The notes below the pieces were generated by a model. It saw only the letters and a program-made list of their open reading frames with translations. It had not been told where the DNA came from and did no database searches. Shown here in pieces: positions 36,170-47,415 of a DNA stretch of 64,000 nucleotides (position 1 is its first letter; every line of letters starts with the position of its first letter). Made by a program: the position numbers and the translations under genes. Source of the DNA: Trileptium ribeirensis (lineage: Eukaryota; Nematoda; Enoplea; Enoplida; Thoracostomopsidae); assembly GCA_030248225.1 (NCBI GenBank), contig JASANE010028113.1, positions 1-64,000 of the forward strand, given 5' to 3'.

Positions 36170-37312
36170 TTGAACATCAAGACCGTGAACGAGTACGGCA
36201 CGCCAGACGCTACTCGACCAACAGTCTCAGCCCCAGCCCGTTCCACAGAGCACCTGGAATTGCGAACGTTGAGCCCCCGTCTGTCTGCTCGACTAAATAA
36301 CCCCAATGAGGACAAGGATGTTGTACTGGTGGAACCTACGGAACTATTTGCAGTATCCGAGCGTGCGCAACGTAGGGGACATCGCACAGTATCTTACCAC
36401 CGACAAGTCAATGCCATGCACCACATAGACGCACCGTTGCTCATCAACGCTTTCATCCACCGGACACCAGTCCTCACATTGATCCATACAGGCGCGGACG
36501 TCTCTATCGTATCACAACATCTGGTAAGTAAGCTAGGCCTTCAGCCCCGTCCAGACGACTCAACGCGGATAGTATCGGCCACCAAGCAGGAATTAACATT
36601 AGACGGTATCATAAGTGTACCCTTATCAATTGGACCTATTAAGGTGCAGGCGGAATTCTTCGTTACCCAAATCGCTCCGTACCATTGCATTTTAGGAACA
36701 AATTTCTTGTCGCAAATGCCAAAGTGTATCATAAATTTTCCCGAGCGCTGTTTGGAAATTGGCATAGACGAGGAAGAAGCCAAAATACCTTTTGCAGGCT
36801 TAGAGCGCTATGACCCACCCTTAATAGCAGTGATGTGCAGAAAACTCACCACCATCGAACCAACTACAGAAACGTTTATCAACGCTGTCCCCGAAATTGC
36901 AGATACGGGTACGGGTTTATTTGTCCCCGCCCCTGACATGACTGACATCGCAATGGCACACGCATTGGTTCTCAGGAGTCAGCGGACTATACCAATCGCA
37001 GTAATCAATTTTGGTAACACACCGGTCACCATATACTCAGGACAAACTATTGGGCACATAGAGGTCTTGAGCAATCCAACAATACAATTCCTTAAGGACA
37101 CGAATCAAAATTTGATACGATACGAAGAACATAAGGAGGCTAAACAGCTAAACCATATCACTACCCACCCCGAGAGGATTATCGAACACATCGAGGCAGG
37201 CAAGCGGTCCATTGATCATGAACGGGCTCAAACAGTATTAAGTAAAATAGATTTTGATGGGACATTACTGTCGCCCTTCGAATTAAAACAACTGAAAAAC
37301 CCCAATTGCTGA
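36170..37312 (+). pseudogene. Pol: aspartic protease and linker to RT
   Basis: A 380-codon frame. The retropepsin pattern reads LTLIHTGADVSIVS at about 36476-36517, where family members have Asp-Thr-Gly-Ala. Here the catalytic Asp codon is CAT (His, 36485-36487). The second conserved patch ILGTNFLSQMP is present. The end of the frame leads into the RT N-terminus, which continues in another frame at 37315-37347. The annotated start is the non-ATG codon TTG, so expression was probably by readthrough or frameshift from an upstream ORF. The protease would cut the polyproteins, but this copy would be inactive. Confidence 0.85.
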
Positions 37313-37346
37313 AAATGCGGACGTATCCAGCACGCACGACCTTGAT

Positions 37347-38495
37347 TTGGGACGATACACCGAACACTGGCGCTGCATAGAAACCGGGGATTTGAAACCA
37401 ATCAAACAAGCACCGTATCGGCTAGCGCATTCATTACGCGAACCGCTTAGGGAAGAACTCAACAGCATGCTGGACGCAGGTCTCATAGCCCCATCAAGTT
37501 CACCTTGGGGATCTTCAATAGTCTACGTAACAAAGAGCGACGGCTCCCTCCGACTATGTGTCGACTTTCGGAAGGTCAACACAGTAGCAGAAAAATACGC
37601 GTATCCACTGCCACGCATAGATGATATACTAGGGTGCCTCAGTAACACAAAACTAATGTCCAGTTTGGACCTAAACAAGGGATTTTGGCTGTTAGAATTA
37701 GATCCCGAGACCAAGGATAAAACATCTTTTGTGACGGTACATGGACAGTACGAGTATAATGTTCTGCCGTTCGGTCTAAACTCATCCCCCGGGGCCTTCC
37801 AACGTTGTATGTCCATGATTCTGAAGGGAGTTTAGTGGGAAAAATGTCTAATATACATCGATGACATCTTAGTTTTCTCACCATCATTCGAAGCCCATCT
37901 GGCAGACATGATTCGGGTTTTCGATCGTTTCCGCAAAGCGAATTTAAAACTCAAACCCTCAAAGTGTCACTTCGGACGAGGCAGCATCAAGTATTTAGGG
38001 CATATAATTAGTACCGAAGGTGTCAAACCAGATCCAGAAAAGGCTATAGCCATAGAAGAATTTAAACGTCCGGAGACGTTGAAACAGCTCCAAAGTTTCT
38101 TAGGGCTTGTAGGGTACTACCATAAATTCATTCAAAATTGCTCAAGCGTATGTGAACCATTGAATGAATTAAAACGCAAGGATACAGAATTCAAGTGGAC
38201 CCCTAGGTGCGAGGAAGCCTTCAAGAAATTAAAGCAAGCATTATTGGATGAACCGGTCTTGATTCACCCTGATTTCACGCACCATTTTATCCTGCAAACA
38301 GACGCTTCCGGATATGAAATGGGTGCAGTGTTATCCCAAAAAACTAAACAAGGAATTAAACCCATTCTATACGCTAGCAAGGCCCTCCTTGATTATCAAC
38401 GCAGGTACCCCGCAATAGAAACTGAAGCTCTCGCTATTAGGTGGGCCGCATTACATTTCAAGCATATACCTAGCAGGGCACAAATTTCACGTTGA
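37347..38495 (+). pseudogene. Pol: reverse transcriptase and RNase H (N-terminal part)
   Basis: One frame with a single in-frame TAG at 37833. RT landmarks are CVDFRKVN, the motif A region SSLDLNKGFWLLEL, VLPFGLNSSPGAFQR, and catalytic YIDDILVFS at 37854-37880. The thumb/connection region (KYLGHIISTEG, SFLGLVGYYHKFI) follows. RNase H starts with LQTDASGYEMGAVLSQ and has the ETEALAIRWA helix. The frame is lost at about 38465-38497, and the RNase H end lies in the next frame. The motifs are those of Ty3/Gypsy (Metaviridae-type) Pol. Confidence 0.95.
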
Positions 38496-38496
38496 A

Positions 38497-39033
38497 ACCT
38501 ACCACAAACCACTTAAAACCCTATTTGATAAACCACCCAGAAATTCACGCTTATCTCAATGGCGAAGCGAGCTATTACTCGAATTTGGGGGATTCGAGAT
38601 ATTATACAGAGCAGGCAAGGAAAATGGCAACGCAGATGCTCTATCGCGCGATCCTAGATACGACCCATCTGTAGTTGAGGAGCTAGGAGATACTTACGAA
38701 GTCCTTATGATGGGCCGAGGACGACCCACCGGACCTCACCCACCAACAACCTGCGCAGCACGGGATCAATCGCACCTGCCGTACCCCGTACGTACTGTGG
38801 CACCGCTTGCTAAGGACGCGCCAACCCCTATAATTGGAAGCCCAATAGCTCCCCCGAGGAAGCCCAATCCCGAAGCAGTCCCCTCGCAACTAGTAGCTGA
38901 CACTCAAGCAACTACAGTACCCCCGGCAACGCTGACCCAACAAGCAGCCACGCTAAGTTCTATCCCGATTAGAATGGGCCCGGGAGAAACTCCAGTCATG
39001 TCGGTGCGTACAACCACTATCTCGGGGTTCTGA
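38497..39033 (+). pseudogene. Pol: RNase H C-terminus and Pro/Thr-rich linker
   Basis: This is the frame following the frameshift. YHKPLKTLFDKPP, then EILYRAGKENGNADALSR is the standard end of Gypsy RNase H. It continues open through an unusual Pro- and Thr-rich tail of about 110 residues (TGPHPPTTCAARDQ, TTVPPATLTQQA) before a TGA at 39031. The tail is longer than the usual RNase H-integrase linker. Confidence 0.85.
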
Positions 39034-39139
39034 AGGCAGACCTCAGGCTCGAGGACCCAAAAGATCGTTTCGCACCGAATCAGAAACAATGGGCCTAAGA
39101 ACAACCACGCTACCAACAGAGTAAGAGTTTGATAGGCTC

Positions 39140-40771
39140 ATGAAACTAATGATGCACTATGAAACCGAAATACTACCAACCGTCCGAATCGAGGACGCAC
39201 AGGACACTCATGAAAACATATATTTGCCGTTCTTTTCGGATCTCCCAGATTTTAATTTAGTACGGCTCTTACCGCATATACAACGAAATGACCCAGAATT
39301 GGGTCCAATTTTGTGGTATCTTTATAACAAAACACGGCCTAAGGCCGAATTGGGCGCACTACGAATAGAAATGCGGGCACACTATTTTGAATTAGCCGCT
39401 GATACCAATATACTATACATGCATCCACTGCAACCAGGGGACATAAATTACAAGTTATGCGTCCCTATCACACTCGTACAGCAAATTCTCAAGCATGAAC
39501 ATAATATCTTTTATGGAGGACATCCTGGCCGTGACCGGCTTATAGCTAAATTAAAACAGTTCTATTATTGAAAATTTATGTCTGAACACGTACAACAATG
39601 GATCAGGCGATGCACTCTATGACAATCACCGAAGGACCCGATTTCTCGGATAACAACCGGATTGGGTAGGGTTCCATTGGCAAATCAACCAATGTACCGT
39701 GTATTTGTAGACATACTAGATATTCAGGTCAGGTCGCAGGCAGGTAATCTCTATATCATTGCATTTATAGATCAGTTTACAAAATTTGCAATAGCAGTGC
39801 AAATAAGGCACCAGAATGCTCACACAGCTGCACATATATTACTATATGAGGTAGTCAAAAGGTACGGAGCTCCCAGGGAGCTATATTCTGACAGAGGAGG
39901 TGCTTTTACCGCACATATGTTTGAAGAACTGTGCCAAGAAATGCAGATATTCCGGCACATGAGTCTAGCTTATCACGCTCAGGCAAATGGTGAAATTGAA
40001 ATATTTAATAGGACATTACTATATTTATTACGAGTAAGTGTACCGCAGGATGATCACCACTGATGGGATGTATCCCTACCATATTGCATAATGGCCTAAA
40101 ACTCTTCTGTACACACAGCGACGAAATACCCACCATTTTTGCTGATGCATGGATTTTACCCTAGGCTACCCGGAGAATATGACACGCATAGTGTAGCCAC
40201 TGGATACACAGGAGCACATTCCTATAGGGCCAACGCGCAGCGCTGGATCGCTTCAATTAGGGAGCGTGCTTACCAATCAATGAAAGCCGCTCAAGAATTA
40301 AATCGGCTAAGGTACGATAGGAGAACTCGCGAACCACGCTACCATACAGGAGAATTAGTCTGGGACTATAGGCACGATACCACACCAGGGACATCTAGGA
40401 AACTCACGCCTCGATGGTGTGGGCCATACGAAATACTAGGGATCACCCCATTGTGCATACGCGTAAGGATGCCCTCTAATCCGTTGGGTTTGGCGCATGT
40501 CATGCACATTAATAGGACTAAGCCGTGTTTTAGGGCATTAGATCCGGTACACAACGTAGGAGATTGGCTAGGCCAAGTACCCGCTTCCGTACTAGAGCGG
40601 GGTTTGACTGAAGCAACCCAACGAATTATCGCTGATAGTGATTTTGTCACCGAAATAGAACCGGTGGACGAGGTAGCAGTACGCACCGTAAGAACAGCAG
40701 TCAGTGATAGCTCCGATATGGAAAGCATAGAAATGGGTGACTCTAACGACCCTAATTCGAACCTACGCTGA
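39140..40771 (+). pseudogene. Pol: integrase with GPY/F module, broken
   Basis: One frame with stops at 39569, 39620, 40061 and about 40100. The zinc domain shows HEHNIFYGGHPG and then RRCTL, where the second Cys of the pair now falls at a TGA. The catalytic core keeps all three acidic landmarks: VFVDILDI, LYSDRGGAF and NGEIEIFNRTL. The C-terminal GPY/F module reads WCGPYEILG, followed by the INRTKPC end. The acidic tail (DSSDMESIEMGDSNDP) is long. The enzyme would insert the cDNA into the genome. Confidence 0.93.
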
Positions 40772-41302
40772 GATCGAAGCTGAGCAAGCAGCAATGGAAC
40801 ACATTGAGTATCGGACGGACGACTACGAACATCAAAATCTAAGGACGGTCAGGAATCGGATCCCACTAACCGACCCGGATAGAGAAATAGAACCTTCCTG
40901 GCCACCAATAGCACAAGAGCAGGTTGCTAGTCAGCAGGCCTTCTCATACGTAGCAGAACCTGGTAGCCGAGACACGCAGGTAGAGTATGGACAACATACA
41001 GTGCCAGTGACCACGATGGAAAGAATAGTGGCTACCAGTGAAGAGGTTCCGTTTCGCGTACCGACAGTAGGTGTTGGAATACTCGAGGGACAACATTTTT
41101 ACCCAGTGGACATCACGTTATCCACCAGGCCACGCGGAGCTTCAGGCGAAATCGTCGTACCGGGACCATACACCACAGGGATCTACGCTACGCAATCATG
41201 CTCGCTGCGCAGGACCACCCATTATTTCAATCGCGACCAGCTGAACATATCATGGCATCGCGATTGCGAGTACCAATGTAAATGTCCACTCAAACCATAG
41301 GT
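40737..41302 (+). CDS. Unknown ORF overlapping the integrase end
   Basis: An open frame of 187 codons overlapping the integrase tail by 35 bp in another frame, so it may be reached by frameshifting. I recognise no domain. The first half is acidic and probably disordered. The second half (GQHFYPVDITLS ... GPYTTGIYATQSC) looks folded and has a cluster of Cys (CEYQCKC) at the end. It may be a separate accessory protein or the N-terminal part of the NADAR-SGNH protein that follows. Confidence 0.5.
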
Positions 41303-41370
41303 GACTATACAACGATGCGCCCTTATAGTGCTCCACCAGCAGCCGCTCACAGGCTTATGTCTCTTCATCA

Positions 41371-43411
41371 GTGGGTCTTTCGCGAGGCACCCATGACTCA
41401 GCCACCTCTAGGGTCACCAATGTCATTTACTTGTCGGAGACCTCCGGAGAGGGCACGACAGTGGACGTGAAAGCAGCCGAAGCGGACGACGAGTTGACTA
41501 GCCAAACCTCGCAGGAACCATCTTCAGCCGAGCGACACGGTCAGGCAGGACTAGGAACATCGAACAGTGGTTCTAGAACGCCTAGCACGCAACCGGGAGC
41601 CTCTGACTCATTTAGCGAATTCAAGCTAGCTTGATCAAGCAGTGAAACACCAGCCCCTCGAAGAGGCACTGGTCGAGCAATAACTTTAAGTACCCCTCCT
41701 CGTACCCGACTACTGCCGAGCGAGCAAAGGAGCACGCGAGCACCGCCGGACGAGCGAGGAAAAGCCCTTGTCGGACGGGCCACCCAACGGAAACAAATTG
41801 CATCGGCACGAGGCGGTTCAACTATTCAGTTTACCAGCACCGAACAACCGGGACCGTCCACAGTGACCATAACCGAGTTGGTGCGCACCACTGCCACTAC
41901 GACCTCCTCGGGAATAATACGACTCATTACCACCCATGCAACGGCCCCAACCAGGCAACGTTTGCATCGACAGGCTATAGACCCGGTCTTTAGGCTATAT
42001 GGCGCACCATCGGACAAGGCAGTAGGAGACGCCTTACGCAGGCCTAGACGCGTGACTTTCCATGAACCAGACACAACCATTGTCGAGACTGTCGGAACAT
42101 CAACTAGGCTAGCCTCTGCCACACGCGCACAATCCACCAATGTCACTACCTCAATGACTAGCGCGCCAATACTGACCCCAAGACCAGTTTTGGTGGGCGA
42201 ACGCTCTCTCTACGGAGCTTTACCACCAACCACGTTCCCACGCTACCCCTCTAGCCAAGAACTACACCCCGTCGCATGGCGACAGCGTGTACCTCGACCA
42301 CCACCCCATGAGAAATCCGAGTCCGATGAGTCGGACCCGCAAGTGGTGGCTTTACACGGTGGCTTCAAACACAACGGCCGCCAGCTCGGTAGCGTCACCG
42401 AACACTTTTACCTAACAATCTTGGAGTTGTTGGGTTTCGTTACCGTTGTCGCCAACATGTTGGATCAGCGGATGTCGCCTACGGAGGTCAAACTACGCAG
42501 TGTAGCTCTCTTCCGCACCCTGCCAGCAGACACCCGACGGTGGCTCCGGTCGTACCAGCCACACGTAATGCGCCCAATCCTGTTGGCGAAATTCCAGGAG
42601 CTCGACTACTGGGAGGAACTGGACGATTCGGGCCACAAACCGCTCCTAAACGACGTATTCGACAATTTTTGGGGCACGGGTGTCCACCGGAGCGAGTGTG
42701 ATGAAAACCAACCGACGCACCACAACGTATTGGGACATTTGCTATGCGACATTCGGTCCTTCCACCGCGACCGTTTCGTGCGGTGGCCGAGGGTCATCGT
42801 CGTCGGTGATGAGCGCACCTTGCCCTTGCTGGACGTGGCCGACTATCACAATCGGATAACTTTTGTGCGGCCCGGGCTCAACATGATATCGCTAATCCAT
42901 TGGGCGAATGGATTCTTGACGCCGCAAACGGATTGCGTTGTCATCATAGGCGGCTACCGGGACGTCTGGCACCTGCCGAATAAGGCCTTTTCACCTGGTG
43001 CGTACCGCAACCGGATCAAGCGCCACCTGATGGTTCTTGAGCAACGTCTCCGGGCAGACTCGAGCGTTGTCATCACCGCACCGGCGACACACTGGGATGA
43101 CTTCTAGGTTAGCAGTACAGCCTTGTTCAATGAACTAGTCGAGCGGAGAACCAGAATGGTGGATGGACAGCAGGCGCTCATGAGCGTCATCATGCCAAGC
43201 TGGCCCACACGTTGAGTGGGGTTGAAGCGTGGGATGCGGTCGGGCCATTCATTCGGGCGAAGAGCGCCAACGGTGGACCGAGCCAGTCGTCTCTCCACCA
43301 TTTTGGCCGCAACTGCGTGACTGGACCGAAGGACTGATCCGGCGCACGGACGTGTTTTGGCGCATGGGTGAGGCTCACCTGTTCAGCCAAGCTGAGCCCT
43401 GGCAAGAGTGA
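41371..43411 (+). pseudogene. NADAR-SGNH fusion protein, copy A
   Basis: The frame is open from 41371 with stops at 41632 and 43105. After the second stop the homology to copy B goes on in frame to about 43212 and then in another frame to 43411. Residues before 42300 are Ser/Thr/Pro-rich and probably disordered. The NADAR domain (42340-42770) has SVTEHFY (Glu at 42400), an ILLAKFQE segment, FDNFWGTG (Asp at 42661) and HNVLGHLLCDIR. The SGNH-like domain (from 42785) has VIVVGDERTLP at the block-I position, where GDS is expected (Ser reads Glu, 42811), and CVVIIGGYRDVW at block III. NADAR enzymes such as E. coli YbiA act on N-glycosidic bonds, and some relatives remove ADP-ribose from nucleic acid. 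The role here is unknown. Confidence 0.75.
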
Positions 43412-44864
43412 GGCCGTACCAATTAAAACGGGAGAAAGGGGGAAGAAGTGACCATTTTGGGCAGGTAAGGGAGACGCGCAGGGTAGCAGCTACGAGTCAA
43501 CGCGTAGGTAAGGCAGGGCATAAAGGTCGAAACAGCGAGCGACTAGCGAGACAGAGCGACCCCACGCCACGGCAACCCAAATATCTAGTTGACTTTATTC
43601 TTGCAGATGGCCAGCACCTCGCAATCTCGACGCAGCGACGAAGCCGAGCAGACTCGGAGGCGATCCAGCGGACGCGTACCAGTGACGGAACCATTCGCCC
43701 CACCAGAATCGGCTTGGTTTCAGCTCCGGCGATCCCGACGTACCGCGTGGATTTAACCAAGCCATACGTGATATTTCTATCCCACGGTACCGAATGGCCG
43801 GAATTATCGAATATGCACGATGCACCAGCCCCATTCGAACACGACGGAAACACCCTGTCAACCGTCGAGAAGCACTACCAAGTGCAGGTGCTCTCGTTGC
43901 TGGAGCTGACTGACGCCGTTCGAGAATTGTTACAAATGAATGGTACCCCGCTGCAGGTCAAGACGCGAGCTCGAGAACTAAAGAACGAGCTCATTGACGG
44001 TGTTACCCAAGCCCGTCTCAAGCCGCTTCTTGAGCATATCAAGCGGCCGATCCTGTTCAGTAAATTCGCCATACCGGAATATGCGCGGATTTTGCGGCTC
44101 ACCGACAACCAACAACTGTTGGAGGCCACCACGGACAATTTCTGGGGCGTCGGGCGCACCAATCAGCAGCTGCAAATGCAGGAAGCCCCGACGCGCTGTC
44201 ACAAAGTCATGGGCAGATTGCTTGAGGAGGTACGGGACTACCGTGCTACCGGCCGCGTTTGTTGGCCCAGGACAGTCATAGTGGGAGACGCCCTGGCGCT
44301 GCCGATTCTAGAAATGGCCACCGAAAACAAGTGGATCGTCAATGGGTGGCCCGGATCAACCATGGTGCGGCTATTGCAACTGGCCAAAGCCTTTTAACCC
44401 CGCAGACCAGCTGCGTCGTCATACTCGGCGGATTCCAGTGCGTGTACTGCAAGGCACCAGTGGAGCAGCTCCACGCGTCCTTGCCAAATGCCGCCTTTCG
44501 CAAATTCAAGCGGCAATTAAGCGTTCTCTTCCGCCGAGTTGCAGCCACTACTGCCATTGTCATAGCGCCACCGACACCTCGTTGGGCTGCCACCAACCAG
44601 GACGCTCCATCTTGGACGGCCGAACTCAAGCAATTGATGGCCAACCATCGACGGCAGCATGACACTTTCCATAACGTTTACATGCCTTCCTGGCCGGTCG
44701 TGTTCAACACTGCGGACGCGTGGAAACGCGAAAAACCACATATGGAATGGCAGGAAAGGCCCCATTTTGACGAGCCAATGGTGTCTCATTATTGCCGGCG
44801 GAACTTGCATGAGTGGGTAAGCCGTTTAGTTAGGGACGCCGAGCTAGGACGCCTAACGCATTGA
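43408..44864 (+). pseudogene. NADAR-SGNH fusion protein, copy B (one frameshift)
   Basis: A tandem paralogue of copy A. The first frame runs 43408-44397 and the rest lies in another frame to 44864. The shift falls in the T run at about 44391-44395. The NADAR part is the clearer of the two: YVIFLSHGTEWPELSN, FEHDGNTLSTVEKHYQ (Glu at 43867), ILFSKFAIPEY, TTDNFWGVG (Asp at 44134) and KVMGRLLEEVRD, in the order known for the family. The SGNH-like part starts VIVGDALALPILE (Ser position reads Ala, 44290), then SCVVILGGFQCVY, and ends with a conserved helical tail (MVSHYCRRNLHEWVSRL). The basic N-terminus is poorly conserved relative to A. The order downstream of integrase suggests an accessory protein. 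Confidence 0.78.
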
Positions 44865-45450
44865 GGGCAACATCGAACTCGCGAAAGGAAAGTAAGGCGA
44901 GAATGGCGCTACGAGCGAATAGGTCACTGCGAGGATTAACGAAGAGCTACGCATGAGACCTAGCTGAGGCTAATGGCAGCGAGCAGCAGTTCAAGCGAGC
45001 GAAAAGTACCCAAAGCGCGAAGCAAAATCTCTAAGAAAGTGAGATGCCCGAGACCCGATGAGTAGGAAGTACTAGTAATAACGTTAACTTAAATCAAACC
45101 AAGCTAAGATCAACACTCAAAAAACAAAGTGTTCCAAGTTGAAACTGATAACTAATTCAATTTTGAGAAATTCTGCGATCCTTAAAGGAACTACTGGGTC
45201 AGGCACCCTGGCTGCCCGGACCCTTTCACGGGGGTGACCAAATACCAGACAAACCTCTGGAGGTCTGCCGACATAAATGTATATTGTACATATATAGATA
45301 TAATTTGTCGTAAACGTTGAAATATAATTGTTAATAATAAATGAAGGAATGATAGAGAAATGATATAGTAACAGAAATCTTCACATGAACCAAACTTAAC
45401 ATTCTAGGCCATAAAGGAAAACTCTGTAAATTTCCGGAAAATAAAGAGGG
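44865..45450 (+). other. 3' untranslated part of the giant element
   Basis: No gene. The first 250 bp are purine-rich with many GCGA/AGCGAG repeats. AT-rich sequence follows. The stretch just before the LTR (AAAAAAATTTTAAGAGA) is only a weak polypurine tract. Confidence 0.55.
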
Positions 45451-45588
45451 AGAAGGGACGTCGTTTTTAGGTTTTTCTTATTACACAACACTAAGTCGCC
45501 CTTCTGCCCTGGAAATTAGAGAAGGGGCGACGTTTTTAGGTTTTTCTTATTACACAACACTAAGTCGCCCTACTGCCCTGGAAATTAT
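45451..45588 (+). repeat. Two tandem 69-bp hairpin units before the 3' LTR
   Basis: 45451-45519 and 45520-45588 are near-identical. Each starts with a purine-rich AGAAGGG(G/A)CG arm and ends with GTCGCCCT(T/A)CT, so each can fold into a stem of about 10-12 bp around a loop containing TTTTTAGGTTTTTCTTATTA. The purine arm could serve as an extra polypurine primer or the stem as an RNA signal. This is an inference. Confidence 0.8.
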
Positions 45589-45884
45589 ATACAAACTTTA
45601 CTGAAATTCATCAAATATTTACTGAAATTTATCAAATTTTTACGGAAATTCTGGAAATCTGGCAAATTCTCTACAAATTTTCTTAAATTTTCATGCAGGA
45701 TCTTAAAACCTTTGGAAATTTTACGTTGAATTTCATAACAATCTTCAAATTTTTCAAGCTCAACCGAATAACGGGCTGTACATCTACGGATCTAAGGCAA
45801 AATTTCACACTAACCCATTTTTCCACTCGATTTACACTCTTACCCTAAGTAAGGAGTCTAATAAATCAAAAAAATTTTAAGAGA
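45589..45884 (+). other. AT-rich stretch before the 3' LTR
   Basis: Short near-repeats of the type TACTGAAATT(C/T)ATCAAATATTT lie at 45598-45700. No gene. Confidence 0.5.
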
Positions 45885-46988
45885 TGTAACAGCCCTAAAT
45901 GTTCTGATTTCGTAATGCATACAAAATGTGTTAAAATTCACAGGGAAGGAAGGGAATGGACGACCGGATACCGGTGGAGTGTGACCTCCGTATGAATTTA
46001 CATAACTGTGCAGTATCGTATTGATTATGAAATAAACAATTGTATCGCATTTATATTGTGTTTGTAAGGTCACACCCCACCGCCTGAAGGTGCCCGGGAT
46101 GATTTTGGTATTGAATGCAAAAGAAAGTATCATGACTAGGGGTGTCCGGTCGATCCTTGTGAAAATCAAATTGATTGAATGATATGTGCCTAAATTGTTT
46201 TGTATTATTGTTTTGTATTTTATAGTTCTTGATGCTAATAACGGGTGTGCGTTCGGAGTGGCTGGGGACCGACGGATGTTTCAGGAAGCTTTTGTCGCAA
46301 GAGCAACTTTGGTCGCCCTGAGCCCTGTCCCAGCGAACACGCCATGGGATTACCTTTAATCGTTAGTAGCTGCGGTGCATTTGTGCTTATTTAGTATACG
46401 TATATATGTAAGTATTTATGTGGGAAGTGAGCAGAGCAGTCGATTAATTGGGATAACAGAGTATTTTCAGCCTTGAAAAAATGCGACAGCAAATATCCCG
46501 GGATAAAATTTCTAGGACATCACTTTAGGGTACACAACAAAAAGGTCAAATTTCGGACTTTCTACTAAATTTAGGAAGGGGGTGACTAAACCATCTTAAG
46601 GACTCTCTAAAGGTGTCAAATTGGCCAAACGGGTCAAAAAATTTGGTTCCCCTAAATACTTATGGACTCCCGAACAGGCGCTTAAGCCTCCAATTTCCTG
46701 AGCCGCAAAGGATAACTAAAATAACAAAAAGTCCACGATTTTTGGAGCCCGGGACACTTATCGGGTCCTCCTCCTAACTTGAAAACCAGGGCCGCCCACC
46801 CCAGCGGGTCCGCTCAGGATCCCCTAAACTCAAACAGGACATCAAAATTTTAAATATTTTCCTATTAAAAGAGCCTCTAGCAGGCCTCCTATAAAAGAAA
46901 CATTAAATTTTAAACTTTTATCAGCAGCCGGTTTGCCAGGGCATGATTCTGGTCTTGCCACCGACCGCTTGCTGTTTTTAGATCCCGA

Positions 46989-47138
46989 GATATCGGCAAA
47001 AATGTGCCGATATCCCTATGAGCAAACGGCGCCCTGAGCGCTGTTATATTTTGATTTTAAAATTTTCTCGCACCGACCAGTGCGAGGTTTAGTTGTTTAC
47101 GTGCCTTTCTTGGCACGTTTCGGCCACTGCCCACAGTG
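46989..47138 (+). promoter_or_regulatory. Five-hairpin cluster, right LTR
   Basis: The same five stems as in the left LTR in the same order and spacing. The second stem has GCGCTGTT on its 3' side, which still pairs through a G-U. The first, third, fourth and fifth stems are identical to the left copy while bases around them differ. Confidence 0.75.
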
Positions 47139-47407
47139 AGTTGTTTTGCCAGCAGCTTTCTCGACGATGCTACGAGTGTTTATATGTAAGCTAGTTGGTG
47201 TTTTACGTCGGGGTTTGTGCACAATGTACAGAGGTTTGTGTAAATGCTCAGTCGCTGTTTGAAGTTGTCATTTCTTTAAATATCTTATCTATATTCTATA
47301 TGTATGTGTAGTTGCATCTTAGGGCTCGAAAGTTTGCGCTGTTGTCAAATTTCCCTAGTTTTATAGAGAACAGGCCACCCGGTGAAAAAAGGGGGGTCCG
47401 CAGTCGA

Positions 47408-47415
47408 TATAAAAG
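47408..47415 (+). promoter_or_regulatory. TATA box of right LTR
   Basis: TATAAAAG at the position equivalent to the left LTR. Here it could drive outward transcription into the flank. Confidence 0.55.
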
